From: Pseudomonadota bacterium
Lineage (GTDB): Bacteria; Pseudomonadota; Gammaproteobacteria; Steroidobacterales; Steroidobacteraceae
Direction: 5' to 3'
Assembly: GCA_023457495.1 (NCBI GenBank)
Contig: JAEWLQ010000075.1
Span: 1-49,506, forward strand
Length of the DNA stretch: 49,506 bases
Shown here: positions 11,201 through 19,366 of the stretch, piece by piece
Layout of the letters: every line of letters starts with the position of its first letter
How positions within the stretch are numbered: position 1 is the first letter of the stretch
Made by a program: the position numbers and the translations under genes
Notes under the pieces: model-generated
What the model saw: only the letters and a program-made list of their open reading frames with translations
Told to the model about the DNA's origin: nothing
The model's database searches: none

Positions 11201-11669
11201 GGTGGGCGAGAGCGCGATGTTTCCCGCGATCACGATCGTCAATGGCGCGGGTATCGCCCACGACGTGCGCCTCGAGGTGACCCTGCCGGCGCAGGTCGAG
11301 CTGGTCGACATCTCCGCGGCCAATGCCGTGTGCAGTGGCACGACTCAGCTGCGCTGCGAGTTCGGCGAGCTGCCGGCCAATTCGATGACGACGGTGAATC
11401 TGAGCGTGCGGGCGACCGCATCCGGCCAGTTCACCGCCGGCCTGCGGGTGGTGGCGAGCAACGACACCAACAACGCGAACGACGCGCGCGACGTGACCGT
11501 GGATGTCGCCGCGACCGCCACCGCGAATGCCTCCACCCCCGCCAAGACCGGCGGCGGCGCCTTCGAGTGGCTCACCCTCCTGACCCTGCTGTGGCTGGGT
11601 TGGTGCCGGGTGAGAAATCGCGGAGTTAGCGTCCGCGGCGTCTCATCGGCACGCGTCTGCGGGCGCTAA
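8202..11669 (+). CDS. secreted metzincin-type (reprolysin-like, M12B) metallopeptidase with Ig-like/DUF11-like repeats
   Basis: This encodes 1155 residues. A signal peptide ends near AAAAQTPA (residues 20-26). The zinc motif HELGHNFGAPHD is at 318-329 (ligands H318, H322, H328; catalytic E319), followed by a Met-turn candidate YIMSPS, so it is a metzincin related to the reprolysin/M12B peptidases. Residues from about 385 to 1115 form many roughly 120-residue beta-rich repeats of the DUF11/CARDB kind, each with SSND/NND or GDxxxxNN turns and paired cysteines. The C-terminus has GGGAFEW, a hydrophobic helix and basic residues, resembling a GlyGly-CTERM (rhombosortase) sorting signal. The last 23 codons lie inside repeat family B. 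Start GTG 8202; ATG 8226 is an alternative. Confidence 0.85.
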   Translation: MRGICSRIMLLFVGAAWMVAAAAQTPALQYVEPVGLAVAADRASFQAYGRQFDLTLSDNGRVLQKLTAERKRELAGYRLLRGAVAGTPGSWVRLTETAAGIEGAIWDGQELFAVTTYERVAGMLLNPLDAAPDQPVVYRLSDLRGALPRDFCGSGVTQGMTDEASGLEQFKGLLSELKATKGAISRQIDISLIADTAFQAAQPDDPTAAMLARLNVVEGIFSEQLDLLVLATDVRLVPVGADPFTSVNGKALLEQLGEYRAATAAVRSRGLAHLITGKDLEGGTAGIAYVGSVCETKRGVSISEQGFGTTISALIMAHELGHNFGAPHDGEAGAACAGVGGGYIMSPSISGFTKFSRCSIDTMNLALARASCVSQADYIDVGIAAAVPSVATEGGSVFTLPFDISSNGSRDAQGVTATVTLPALAFLSIESATSTSGSCTVAGLTATCALGNVAAGERPRIEVSARSTSAAEFAVQARVSANGDPVSSNDVAAIAVSVQSGIDVSLSLSAGAQEVILGAPLSIYADLASLRAQAAQNVNVSVNLNQVVTSASLPGGQCKLQTYSVSCTLAELPAGTARRLTIGTTTTAPGALYAAGSVGVAGDADLANNIASASGWVQAERDVEVVAGAAATDLAVGAAYELPFTVRSRGPLPTGDVTLWISVPSEALIVDAIIGASCAKYDATMYRCELGAIAPGTTRAVRMKAHAAQPVTTRINASAEAPGDGYGTNNYATAQLRAAHLIDLGILLASGGTGVEDEKFSGQVSLRSAGRDAAVGATLDIELHAAGVLRSAKVLKDTACKLVSEQLARCSLPTTASNTTLYVEYEAEFAEPGKYDVRFSLTTPGDTAPENDSIERVILVRPYYDVAVTGDANLYELLAGQSRERTFGLTVDRRDVASARFVAPHYLPGLRVDAIRASAGECFVDEFVGGICEFTQLPAFSAAQVWVTYRALEGDQVSNIAVSVTTPGDVVSSNDVVRGIARLRGVTDLELRVGGQMHGAVGESAMFPAITIVNGAGIAHDVRLEVTLPAQVELVDISAANAVCSGTTQLRCEFGELPANSMTTVNLSVRATASGQFTAGLRVVASNDTNNANDARDVTVDVAATATANASTPAKTGGGAFEWLTLLTLLWLGWCRVRNRGVSVRGVSSARVCGR

Positions 11670-11697
11670 CTCCGCGATTTCTCACCCGGCACCAACC
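11598..11697. repeat. palindromic repeat family B, copy 1
   Basis: Arms 11598-11631 and 11664-11697 are perfect 34-bp reverse complements around a 32-base loop. The metallopeptidase stop TAA (11667-11669) lies in the right arm, and the stop of the convergent propeller gene (11697-11699) abuts the outer edge. The left arm encodes the C-terminal residues of the metallopeptidase. It could also fold as a bidirectional terminator, but it lacks a T-tract. Confidence 0.9.
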
Positions 11698-13268
11698 TAC
11701 AGGGCGTCGCTGTTGCTGACGAAGGCGAGGTGGGTGCCGTCGGGCGACCACGACGGCACGTTGATCGTGCCCTGGCCGCCGTACACGTACGCGATCACCT
11801 TGGGCGGCGCGCTGCCGTCGACCGGCAGGATGCGGAGCACGCAGTGCCGGTAATACGGATGATCCGCGGCGGGCACGTCGAGGCCATACGAGATGATGAC
11901 TATCCACTTGCCGTCGGGAGAAATGTGCGGGAACCAGTCGTTCCAGTGGTGATCGTGCGTCACGCGTTCCTGGCCGCTGCCGTCGGGCTTCATGCGCCAG
12001 ATCTGCATCTGGCCCGAGCGCGTGGAGTTGAAGTAGATCCACTGCCCGTCGGGTGAATACTCGGGACCATCGTCGAGTCCCGGCGCGTTCGTGAGGTTGA
12101 TCTCCTTGCCGCTGCCATCCGCGGCGATCTTGTGGATGTCCCACTCGAGCACCTTCGGATCCTGCTTCGACGGCCGGCCCCCGGTGAAGGTCAGCCATCT
12201 GGCATCCGGCGACCAGCCGTGCAGGTAGCTAGGGGTATTGGGCGTGATGCGCACCGGCACGCCGCCGCGCGTCGGCAGGGTGAAGATGGTCGACTGGCCC
12301 GTGCCCGTGCTCTGGTCGGAAATGCCGATCTGGGTGCCGTCGAACGACAACACGTGGTCGTTGTTGTTGCGGATCGCGAAGCCCGTGTCGATCAGCGTCG
12401 GCGTGCGGGTCGCGAGATCGAATCGCCACAGCCGGCCGCGCGTGGCAGGGTCGTTGCCGCTGGCGTTGTAGATCAGCGCCGAGCCATCCGGCAGCCAGTT
12501 CGGCGCCTCGAAGGGCACGCGGGAGGAGTGGATCTGCTGGCGCTCGCCGCTGCGCACGTCGAGGATCTCGAGCCGGCTGCCGATGTAGTCGCGATATGGC
12601 TGGAAGCCCACCTTCACCGGCCTGATCACCCGCACGTTGCGGAAGATGGCCGTCTCCTTCACGTCCGGGTTGTGCGAGGAAAGGAACAGGCCGACGTACG
12701 CGTCCTCGGGTACGTCGACGGCTTCCTTGTACTCCGTGACCTGGAACGGCTCACCGAAGCGGGCCGCCGAGAAGATGAAAAGGTTGCCCCGGCGCTCGAG
12801 CTGGATGACGTCCGCTCCTTTCGCCGCGGTCATCTCGATCTGCGCCGTGTCCTCGCCCTTCGCCTTGCGGTATTGCAGCGACGTGAGTCCGTCGCCGTGG
12901 ACCACGCCGTCGACATACGGCGAGTCGTGATCGGTTATGGACTTGCGCACCATGATCCCCGCCTTGCGGTGCGGATCGACGCCCTTGCCGACGAATTCCA
13001 CGCGCGCCTGCACGATGAAGTCGCCCTTCATGCGGCGGTACGCATACTGGAACTCGTCGCGCTTGCCCCAGATGTTCACGCCACCCGCGCTGAGCGTGTA
13101 CGCCTGCGAGGCCGCGTTGTACGTGGCGTAGCCCGCGATCTTCGGCGAGCCGACGTCCCCGTGGCCCTCGAAATCACCGAGCGGCCCACCATTGGGCGCG
13201 GCCATCGACGGCTCCGACAAGATCATCACACCGAGCACGAGGCCCACGAACCGGATCATCCCTTTCAT
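11697..13268 (-). CDS. secreted DUF1349-like plus TolB-like beta-propeller protein
   Basis: This encodes 523 residues with a signal peptide (MKGMIRFVGLVLGVMIL to SMAA). An N-terminal jelly-roll/concanavalin-like DUF1349 domain spans about residues 30-225 (FEGHGDVGSP, FIVQARVEF, GIMVRKS). A WD40-like/TolB-type propeller follows, with repeated W-SPDG or YSPDG-W-I-F motifs (WLPDGSALIY, WSPDARWLTF, YSPDGQWIYF, ISPDGKWIVI, WSPDGTHLAF). Its place in a GH105/DUF4861/xylanase locus suggests carbohydrate binding or a lyase-like role; oligogalacturonate lyases share the propeller fold, but I do not see enough to call catalysis. It lies downstream of GH105 on the same strand, separated by repeat family B copy 2. 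Confidence 0.78.
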   Translation of the reverse strand: MKGMIRFVGLVLGVMILSEPSMAAPNGGPLGDFEGHGDVGSPKIAGYATYNAASQAYTLSAGGVNIWGKRDEFQYAYRRMKGDFIVQARVEFVGKGVDPHRKAGIMVRKSITDHDSPYVDGVVHGDGLTSLQYRKAKGEDTAQIEMTAAKGADVIQLERRGNLFIFSAARFGEPFQVTEYKEAVDVPEDAYVGLFLSSHNPDVKETAIFRNVRVIRPVKVGFQPYRDYIGSRLEILDVRSGERQQIHSSRVPFEAPNWLPDGSALIYNASGNDPATRGRLWRFDLATRTPTLIDTGFAIRNNNDHVLSFDGTQIGISDQSTGTGQSTIFTLPTRGGVPVRITPNTPSYLHGWSPDARWLTFTGGRPSKQDPKVLEWDIHKIAADGSGKEINLTNAPGLDDGPEYSPDGQWIYFNSTRSGQMQIWRMKPDGSGQERVTHDHHWNDWFPHISPDGKWIVIISYGLDVPAADHPYYRHCVLRILPVDGSAPPKVIAYVYGGQGTINVPSWSPDGTHLAFVSNSDAL

Positions 13269-13298
13269 ATCTTTCCCCTTCGAATGGCGGGTGCCGTA

Positions 13299-13388
13299 GG
13301 TGCCGGGTGAGAAATCGCTGAGTTAGCGCCGCGATTCGTACAGGCGGCGCGGCGCGAGAGCTAACTCAGCGATTTCTCACCCGGCACC
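13299..13388. repeat. palindromic repeat family B, copy 2
   Basis: Arms 13299-13327 and 13360-13388 are perfect 29-bp reverse complements around a 32-base loop. The arm sequence equals copy 1 except at one base pair, G-C in copy 1 and T-A here, changed in both arms together. It sits 10 bases past the GH105 stop and 30 bases upstream of the propeller gene start. Confidence 0.9.
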
Positions 13389-13398
13389 CACCAACTCT

Positions 13399-14487
13399 TC
13401 AGCGCAGCAGGGCGGTGGCGGTCCACAACATCGGCGCCTGGCCGTGGGCGTCGCCGACGACGCGCGGGCGGTCGAGGTAGTACTGGACGTCGTCCTTCTT
13501 GCCGGTGCCCACGCACACTTCGCGCAGGTCGGCGTCGGGCGTGAGATAGCCGACGAGCGCGATCCAGGCCTTGCGCGCGGCGGGGCCGTAGGTGTCCTCG
13601 GGCAGCCAGCCGTTCTTCACGCCCGACACGTACGCGTAAGTGAACATCGCGGTACTGGAGGTCTCCTCCCAGCTGCGCGGCACGTCGATGAGCTGGCGCC
13701 ACATGCCGCTGGGCGCCTGATGCGTCAAAAGGGTGGCCATCATCCGGCGATACGCGGCCAGGACGGTCGCACGTGCCGGATGTTCGCCGGGCAGCTCGCG
13801 CAGCAGCTCGGTCATGCCGGCCGCCACCCACCCGTCGCCGCGGCCCCAGAAATGCTTCACGTCGGGCGCGTGGTAGAAGAGTCCGTTCTCCTGCTGCAAC
13901 CTGGCTAGATAGGCGACCATCGAGTTCGCGGCGCGATCGAGGTACTTCGTGTCGCGGGTCGCACGGAACGCCTGCAGCTGCAGCGCCGTGATCATGTACA
14001 TGTCGTCTATCCACCAGCGCGTCTGCCGCGACAACCCGTCCGGCAGCGGGTCGTCCCATTGCGCGTCCGCGAACGCCAGGCCCATCACCCGGTAGCGGAA
14101 CTGCCGCTCCTGGAGGTACAGCTCGAGCGGCAGGGCACCGAAAACCGCGCCGTCGACGTGATCCATCCGCGGAATGCGCGCGGCTTCGGCGGGCGCCATG
14201 AACGGCTCGAAACGCTCGACCAGCCGGTGGCGCAGGTCGTCGTTCTTCGTGAGCTGCGCGAACTGCAACGCACCCGTCCAGGTCGCGACCTGCGCGTAAT
14301 GCAGCGACAACCGCCCATGGTTCGTGTTGACCATGTGCGGCGTCGGAATGAACCGCTCCGCGACGCGTTTGCCCACCTCGCGCGGATCCGCGCCCGCGGG
14401 CCAGCCGGTGAAGTATTTGTCCTGCGCCAGCGCGAGCGCCGGCGCGAGCAGCGCCGCGGCCACGACCGACAGCCACCGTGACCTCAC
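13399..14487 (-). CDS. GH105-type unsaturated glucuronyl/galacturonyl hydrolase, secreted
   Basis: This 362-residue protein starts at GTG 14487, which overlaps the TGA of the DUF4861 gene (GTGA), so the two are coupled. A signal peptide (RWLSVVAAALLAPALALA) is cleaved near residue 21. The GH88/GH105 (alpha/alpha)6-barrel signatures are MDHVDGAVFGALPLELY (108-124), WWIDDMYMIT (158-167, with the likely catalytic Asp) and FWGRGDGWVAAGM (213-225). These enzymes remove the 4,5-unsaturated uronic acid left by polysaccharide lyases, by a hydration mechanism. A lyase is not visible in this window, so it may be encoded elsewhere. Confidence 0.88.
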   Translation of the reverse strand: MRSRWLSVVAAALLAPALALAQDKYFTGWPAGADPREVGKRVAERFIPTPHMVNTNHGRLSLHYAQVATWTGALQFAQLTKNDDLRHRLVERFEPFMAPAEAARIPRMDHVDGAVFGALPLELYLQERQFRYRVMGLAFADAQWDDPLPDGLSRQTRWWIDDMYMITALQLQAFRATRDTKYLDRAANSMVAYLARLQQENGLFYHAPDVKHFWGRGDGWVAAGMTELLRELPGEHPARATVLAAYRRMMATLLTHQAPSGMWRQLIDVPRSWEETSSTAMFTYAYVSGVKNGWLPEDTYGPAARKAWIALVGYLTPDADLREVCVGTGKKDDVQYYLDRPRVVGDAHGQAPMLWTATALLR

Positions 14488-15707
14488 GGCTTCGCGCTCA
14501 CGGCCACCTGCAATGGCTGCGCGGCCCGCGCCGCCTGCGCGCGCACGTAGTCTTCCCAGGCAGCGCGGTCCTTGAACTGGCCGCTGCCCGTCCAGCCCGC
14601 GCCCGTGAGATAACGCACCGGCACACCGTCCTTCGCCTTCACGAGCAGCAGGTGATTGCCATTGCCGGGTAGTTTGGCCGGCGCCTCGTGGGCGAATCCC
14701 GCGGGCGACTGGCCCGCCGCGAGAATCACCGCGACGCCGAGCCCGCCATCCCGGTTCTCCTCCCACCAGCTCATCCAGCGGCCGTCGGGATCCTTCGTCA
14801 GGACTCCGGCCGGGAATCCCTCCGCGCGTGGATGCTCGGTGAGGCCGATGCCCACCACGGCCTCATCCGCCGCGAAATCGAACACGCTCTCGACCGCGTC
14901 GAAGTTGCGACCGCAATCGACGGTGAAACGTTTGGTTTCGGCGACGGGACCCACGGGGCCTGTTTCGAAGGGCGCGTAACTGAGCGTGAAGGCCGCGCGT
15001 CGCGGTCCGTTCGCGAGGACCTCGGCCGTCACGAAGTTGTCGGAGGTCCACAGTTTCGCGCCGTCCCAGACGCCGGTGCCGCCCGCGCCGCGCGAGCCGC
15101 CGATGCTGTAGAGATCGAGGCCTTCGCCTTCCTCGTCCTTGTGAAACTGGTCGTGGCCCTTCGCATACCAGCGATCGACGATGGGATAGGTCACGCGCTT
15201 GCCCCACACGTCGATGCCGCTGCCGCGCAGGCGCTCTCCGCCGGCCGCCGGCGTGTTGAGCGGCATGCCGTACATGCGGTGCGCGATGCGATCGTTCTCC
15301 CAGGCCATGTCGCCGTATCGCTCGGGCACCAGGCGTGCGTAAACGCAGGCCGGTTCGGGTGGCGTGGCCTGGGCGATCGACTCGAGCGTGAACGCCGCGC
15401 GCTTCTCGCCCGCCGCGAAGTCGTACTGGAATACCAGGTCGTCGTACCGGGCGCCTCTGTGATCGTGCTGGTAGTTAGTCACCTGAAGTGGCAGGGTCCG
15501 GCCGCGCGCATCGCGCACCAAGACGTGGAACATGCGCAGGCCCGGAGCGACTTTCTCGATGTCGGCGAACGGCACGACCACGATTTCGCCGGGTCGCGCC
15601 GCATCGAGCCCGTGGGTCACGACGATGGTCGCCCCGGCCGCCGAAGCAACCGAGACCGTACTGCATGCCAGGACCCCGCAAAGCGCGGTCCACCAGAGGT
15701 TCCACAT
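14484..15707 (-). CDS. secreted DUF4861 family protein
   Basis: This encodes 407 residues from ATG 15707, with a GGGAGGGAAC Shine-Dalgarno upstream. The signal peptide is MWNLWWTALCGVLACSTVSV to ASAA. The conserved family blocks are present: YARLVPERYGDMAWENDRIAHRMYG, SGIDVWGKRVTYPIVDRWY, FHKDEEGEGLDLYSIG and GAGGTGVWDG. DUF4861 proteins recur in polysaccharide utilisation loci next to GH105, but their reaction is not established to my knowledge. Here the gene overlaps the GH105 gene by 4 bases and follows the xylanase gene with a 25-base gap, consistent with one operon. Confidence 0.83.
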   Translation of the reverse strand: MWNLWWTALCGVLACSTVSVASAAGATIVVTHGLDAARPGEIVVVPFADIEKVAPGLRMFHVLVRDARGRTLPLQVTNYQHDHRGARYDDLVFQYDFAAGEKRAAFTLESIAQATPPEPACVYARLVPERYGDMAWENDRIAHRMYGMPLNTPAAGGERLRGSGIDVWGKRVTYPIVDRWYAKGHDQFHKDEEGEGLDLYSIGGSRGAGGTGVWDGAKLWTSDNFVTAEVLANGPRRAAFTLSYAPFETGPVGPVAETKRFTVDCGRNFDAVESVFDFAADEAVVGIGLTEHPRAEGFPAGVLTKDPDGRWMSWWEENRDGGLGVAVILAAGQSPAGFAHEAPAKLPGNGNHLLLVKAKDGVPVRYLTGAGWTGSGQFKDRAAWEDYVRAQAARAAQPLQVAVSAKP

Positions 15708-15732
15708 GGCCCGTTCCCTCCCAGGGGGCCGA

Positions 15733-17019
15733 TTATGGAACGGCAATCGTCGAATCCACCACCGTCCAGAAGGCCCATTTCGGATTGCGGCTCGTATCGA
15801 ACAACAGGGGGCGATTCGTGCGATTGACCGGGAAGGAGTTGAGCCAGGTGTGGTTGTCGGCGATCCCCCAGGTCGTGATCGAGGTGACGCTCGGGCGGTT
15901 GAACACGGCGAACAACTGGCGATACAGCGTCGCCTGCTGCGAGAGCGCCGACTGGGGCGGATTCGCGCCGTAATCGGCCGCGCAGGGCGGGATCGTGCGG
16001 GCGGAGAAACAATTGCCCGGATCCTGGTAGATGGACACATCGAGCTCGGTCACGTGGTTCACGAACGTGCTCGAAAGGGTCTCGACGGCGGTCAGCGCCG
16101 CGGTGATCTGGGCGACATCGGCGCCGAGCTGCAGATGGAACTGGTGCCCGACGCCGTTGATGTCCGCGCCCGTTCCGGCGTTCATGACGTCGCGAGCGAT
16201 CTGCAGCACGTTGGCGCGTTTGCCGGCGCTCTCCGTGCTGTAGTCGTTGATCATGAGCTTCATGTCCGCGCTGGTCAGTCCCAGGGACGCGCGTGCCTCG
16301 GTCGCGAACAGGAATGCATCGCGCACGTACTCGCTGCCGTCCGCACCGCCCACGCTGTACGCGATGTACCAGGGGCTGTCGGTGCGATAGGGATTGGCCG
16401 CATTCGGCGTATCGGTGGCGACTTCGTTCACCACGTCCCAGGCGTACACCTCGGGGAAGTGAGTCACGACCGCGAAGATGTAGTCGCGCAGCCGCTGGCG
16501 CACGGCCGCGCGATAGGCCGCCGGATCCGACTGGTCGCCCGCGAAGAACCAGGACGGCGCGGTCGCATGCCACACCAGCGTGTGTCCGCGTACGTGCATG
16601 CCGTTCGCGGCGGCGAAGGCGACGATCTGGTCGGCGGGCGCGAAGTTCGGGGCCGCTATGGGCAATTGCGTGCCCGGCTGGCTGGGCCAGATCGTGTCCG
16701 GCTTCATCGCGTTTTCCGCGGTGAGGCTGCTCATGTGCCGCGCCAGCAGCGTCGCGTCCGCACCGAGGGTGGACGCCGGCTCGATGGCCGCGCCGATCGG
16801 GTAGTTCACGACGGCGAAGCGGGTGGCGATCGCGGTCTTCAGCGCCGGGGCCGTCGCCGGATCCGGCAACGAGGGAGGCGGCGAGACGACCGGAGGCGGC
16901 GTGACGACCGGAGGAGTGGGAGTCCCGCCACCACCGCCGTCGCTTCCACCTCCGCCCCCGCAGGAGACGAGTGAAATCGCCGCTAACAAAATCGATATCG
17001 CAGACGTTGCTCTTGGCAT
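15733..17019 (-). CDS. GH10 endo-1,4-beta-xylanase, lipoprotein
   Basis: This 428-residue protein has a lipobox ending at Cys20 (ISLVSC), followed by a Gly- and Pro-rich linker to about residue 53 and a GH10 catalytic barrel. The acid/base glutamate is E199 in WDVVNEV and the nucleophile is E325 in TELDVSIY; HTLVWH (146-151) is also diagnostic. It should cleave xylan backbones at the outer surface or in the periplasm. ATG 17019 is chosen for its lipoprotein signal and a GAGGGGGAAG ribosome-binding site just upstream. Longer in-frame extensions upstream lack any signal sequence. First gene of a minus-strand run with DUF4861, GH105 and possibly the propeller gene. Confidence 0.93.
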   Translation of the reverse strand: MPRATSAISILLAAISLVSCGGGGGSDGGGGGTPTPPVVTPPPVVSPPPSLPDPATAPALKTAIATRFAVVNYPIGAAIEPASTLGADATLLARHMSSLTAENAMKPDTIWPSQPGTQLPIAAPNFAPADQIVAFAAANGMHVRGHTLVWHATAPSWFFAGDQSDPAAYRAAVRQRLRDYIFAVVTHFPEVYAWDVVNEVATDTPNAANPYRTDSPWYIAYSVGGADGSEYVRDAFLFATEARASLGLTSADMKLMINDYSTESAGKRANVLQIARDVMNAGTGADINGVGHQFHLQLGADVAQITAALTAVETLSSTFVNHVTELDVSIYQDPGNCFSARTIPPCAADYGANPPQSALSQQATLYRQLFAVFNRPSVTSITTWGIADNHTWLNSFPVNRTNRPLLFDTSRNPKWAFWTVVDSTIAVP

Positions 17020-17385
17020 GGCTTCCCCCTCGCCGTGTTCGAAGGATCTTGCCGGTCGGCCACGGCATGTACAAGGCGGGATCGCCGTCGAGGTGCTGGT
17101 TGAATACCACCAGGGGACATGTGGTATCCGACGCGCGATAAGGCGTGCGGGGCGGCGTTCGGCGATGGATTTCGACGCGAACGGCGGCGGAATCGGCGGT
17201 GGAAGCGGCGGCGAGCTAACTACCCAGGCGCGACTCCGGAGGGGCCCCTGGATTGATGCGCCAGCCGTGATCGACCGCGGCGCACACGGCTGATCCTTCG
17301 CCCAACAATCCTTCATTCGCGGAACGTCTTGAGATCGACGCCGTCTCGAACGACTATCTGCAAGGGCATGCTCAGGGGAGGGGAG
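17020..17385. other. divergent promoter region between xylanase and acetylesterase genes
   Basis: No gene is supported in these 366 bases. The region must hold divergent promoters for the GH10 run and the esterase. The only symmetric motif I see is the dyad at 17104-17127 described separately. Confidence 0.5.
17104..17127. promoter_or_regulatory. putative operator: ATACCAC dyad
   Basis: Perfect 7-bp inverted arms ATACCAC (17104-17110) and GTGGTAT (17121-17127) are separated by 10 bases, in the middle of the divergent xylanase/esterase promoter region. The position suits a dimeric sugar-responsive regulator. The motif does not match a site I can name, and chance occurrence is possible. Confidence 0.3.
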
Positions 17386-19365
17386 ATGGTTCAGCGAACG
17401 GGAAAAGTATTGGCGTGGGCGCTCTGTGCGGCGATGGCCGCATTGCCGCAGGCCACATCGGCGCAGGCCGCGGACGAGCAGGCGAGCCTGCCACTGATGG
17501 CGCGGATCTTCGCCGACCATGTGGTCCTGCAACGCGACCGCCCGATCGCCATCTGGGGCCAGGCGAATCCGGGTGAGACGGTCACCATCACCCTCGCCGA
17601 CGCGACGCGCAGTGCGCAGGCGGATGCGGAAGGCCGCTGGCGGGTCGCGATGCCGGAGCTGCCCGCGGGCGGCCCGCACACGCTGGCCGCGCGCACCGCG
17701 ACCCGCGCGCAGAATGTGGCCGACGTGCTGGTCGGCGATGTATGGCTGTGCTCGGGTCAGTCGAACATGGAATGGCCCGTGCGCCTCGCGCTGAATGCGG
17801 ATTCCGAAGCCGCGCATTCCACGAACGATTCGATCCGTCACGTGAAGATTCCGAATCTCGCAAGCGTCGCGCCGCGTGCGGACTTCGATGCGTCGATCGA
17901 ATGGCGGATCGCCGCGCCGGAGACGACGCCGCATTTTTCGGCCGTGTGTTACTACTTCGCACGCGAGCTGCAGAAGACCACGAACGTGCCTATGGGCCTC
18001 CTCAACGCGTCCTGGGGTGGGACGCGCATCGAAACCTGGCTGAGCGCGGCCGCGTTGCGCGCGCTGGGTGGCAATGATGCGAACCTGGGGTTGTTAGGCG
18101 AGCGCGCGCGCAGTGTCGCCGCGGCGGACGCGGTCTGGGGCGAAGCCTGGCAGTCATGGTGGACCGCGCAACCGGCCACGCGCGCGATCGCGCCCTGGAC
18201 GGGCGGCAAGAACAGCGGCGCCTGGCGCGCGGCGCCGGCGCAGCTCGGCCACTGGGAGCTGTGGGGCGAGCCCGCGCTCGCCAACTACGACGGCATGATC
18301 TGGTATCGCGCGCGCGTGAAGCTCGCTGCCGCGCAGGCGAAGCAGGCCGCGACCCTCGAGCTCGGGCAGGTGGACGACGTCGATCTCGTGTGGCTGAACG
18401 GCCGCCCGATCGCCAGCGGTTTTGGCGAGGAGCGGCGTAGTTACGCGGTGCCGGCGGGGCGGTTGCGCTCGGGCGAGAACCTCGTGGTCGTCAATGTGTT
18501 CGACATGTGGGGCAATGGGGGTTTGCGGGGACCCGCGGGCGATCTCGCGCTGCGATTCGCGGATGGTTCGACGGCCGCGCTCACAGGCATCGAGTACCAG
18601 GTGCCGCCGCCGGGTCTGTATCCGCCGCGCGCGCCCTGGGAGCCGATCGCCGGCATCAACATCCTCCACAACGGCATGATCGCGCCGCTCCGCGAGTTCG
18701 GATTGCGCGGTATCGCCTGGTACCAGGGAGAGGCGAATGGCGGACTCGCCGATGCGCAGCGTTACGAGGCGCAGCTCGCGGCGCTGTTCGCGGACTGGCG
18801 ACGCCAGTTCGGCGCGCCGTTGCCGTTCTTCGTCGTGCAGCTCGCGAACTGGGGCCCCCTGGCCACCGCGCCGGTAGATAGTGGCTGGGCGCGGCTGCGC
18901 GATGCGCAGCGGCGCGCGGTGGCATCGGACGGAAACGCGGGGCTGGCGGTGACCATCGACATCGGCAATCGCGACGACATTCACCCGGCCAACAAGCAGG
19001 ACGTGGGCAAGCGGCTGGCGCGCGCCGCGCGGCACGTCGTATACGGCGAGCCGATCTCACCGACCGGCGCGCAGCCGCGAGAGGCGCGGCGCGCAGGCCA
19101 GAACGTGATCGTGTCCTTCGCGGATCGCGCGGGATCACTGAACGTCATCGGCGCGCGCGATCCAGCCGCCTTCGAACTATGCGGTGACGATCAAGCGAGC
19201 TGCCGCTTCGTGCGCGCACAGCTCACGCCGGATGGCGAAGTGCGCCTCGACAATTCCGCCGGCGGTCCCGCGACACGCGTGCGTTTCTGCTGGGCCGATT
19301 CGCCCCTCTGCAATCTCTACGACGACACCCTGCCAGTAGTCCCCTTCGAACTCCCCGTGAATTAA
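17386..19365 (+). CDS. SGNH-type acetylesterase (sialate O-acetylesterase / acetylxylan esterase-like)
   Basis: This 659-residue exported protein has a signal peptide ending near ATSAQAA (24-29). Catalytic features of the SGNH esterase fold are GDVWLCSGQSNMEW with nucleophile S126, the oxyanion block WYQGEAN (445-451) and D530-D-I-H533 near the C-terminus. A beta-rich insertion (about 300-410) resembles the galactose-binding/jelly-roll insert of this family. Beside GH10 it likely removes acetyl groups from xylan; sialic acid is the annotation name of the family, not a predicted substrate. ATG 17386 is preferred because of the AGGGGAGGGG upstream; ATG 17368 is an alternative. Confidence 0.86.
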   Translation: MVQRTGKVLAWALCAAMAALPQATSAQAADEQASLPLMARIFADHVVLQRDRPIAIWGQANPGETVTITLADATRSAQADAEGRWRVAMPELPAGGPHTLAARTATRAQNVADVLVGDVWLCSGQSNMEWPVRLALNADSEAAHSTNDSIRHVKIPNLASVAPRADFDASIEWRIAAPETTPHFSAVCYYFARELQKTTNVPMGLLNASWGGTRIETWLSAAALRALGGNDANLGLLGERARSVAAADAVWGEAWQSWWTAQPATRAIAPWTGGKNSGAWRAAPAQLGHWELWGEPALANYDGMIWYRARVKLAAAQAKQAATLELGQVDDVDLVWLNGRPIASGFGEERRSYAVPAGRLRSGENLVVVNVFDMWGNGGLRGPAGDLALRFADGSTAALTGIEYQVPPPGLYPPRAPWEPIAGINILHNGMIAPLREFGLRGIAWYQGEANGGLADAQRYEAQLAALFADWRRQFGAPLPFFVVQLANWGPLATAPVDSGWARLRDAQRRAVASDGNAGLAVTIDIGNRDDIHPANKQDVGKRLARAARHVVYGEPISPTGAQPREARRAGQNVIVSFADRAGSLNVIGARDPAAFELCGDDQASCRFVRAQLTPDGEVRLDNSAGGPATRVRFCWADSPLCNLYDDTLPVVPFELPVN

Positions 19366-19366
19366 A

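Noticed and set aside
15733..17934. 733-codon version of the GH10 xylanase
   Set aside because: The extension lacks signal or domain features and runs through the divergent promoter and esterase gene. The lipoprotein start at 17019 has a strong ribosome-binding site.
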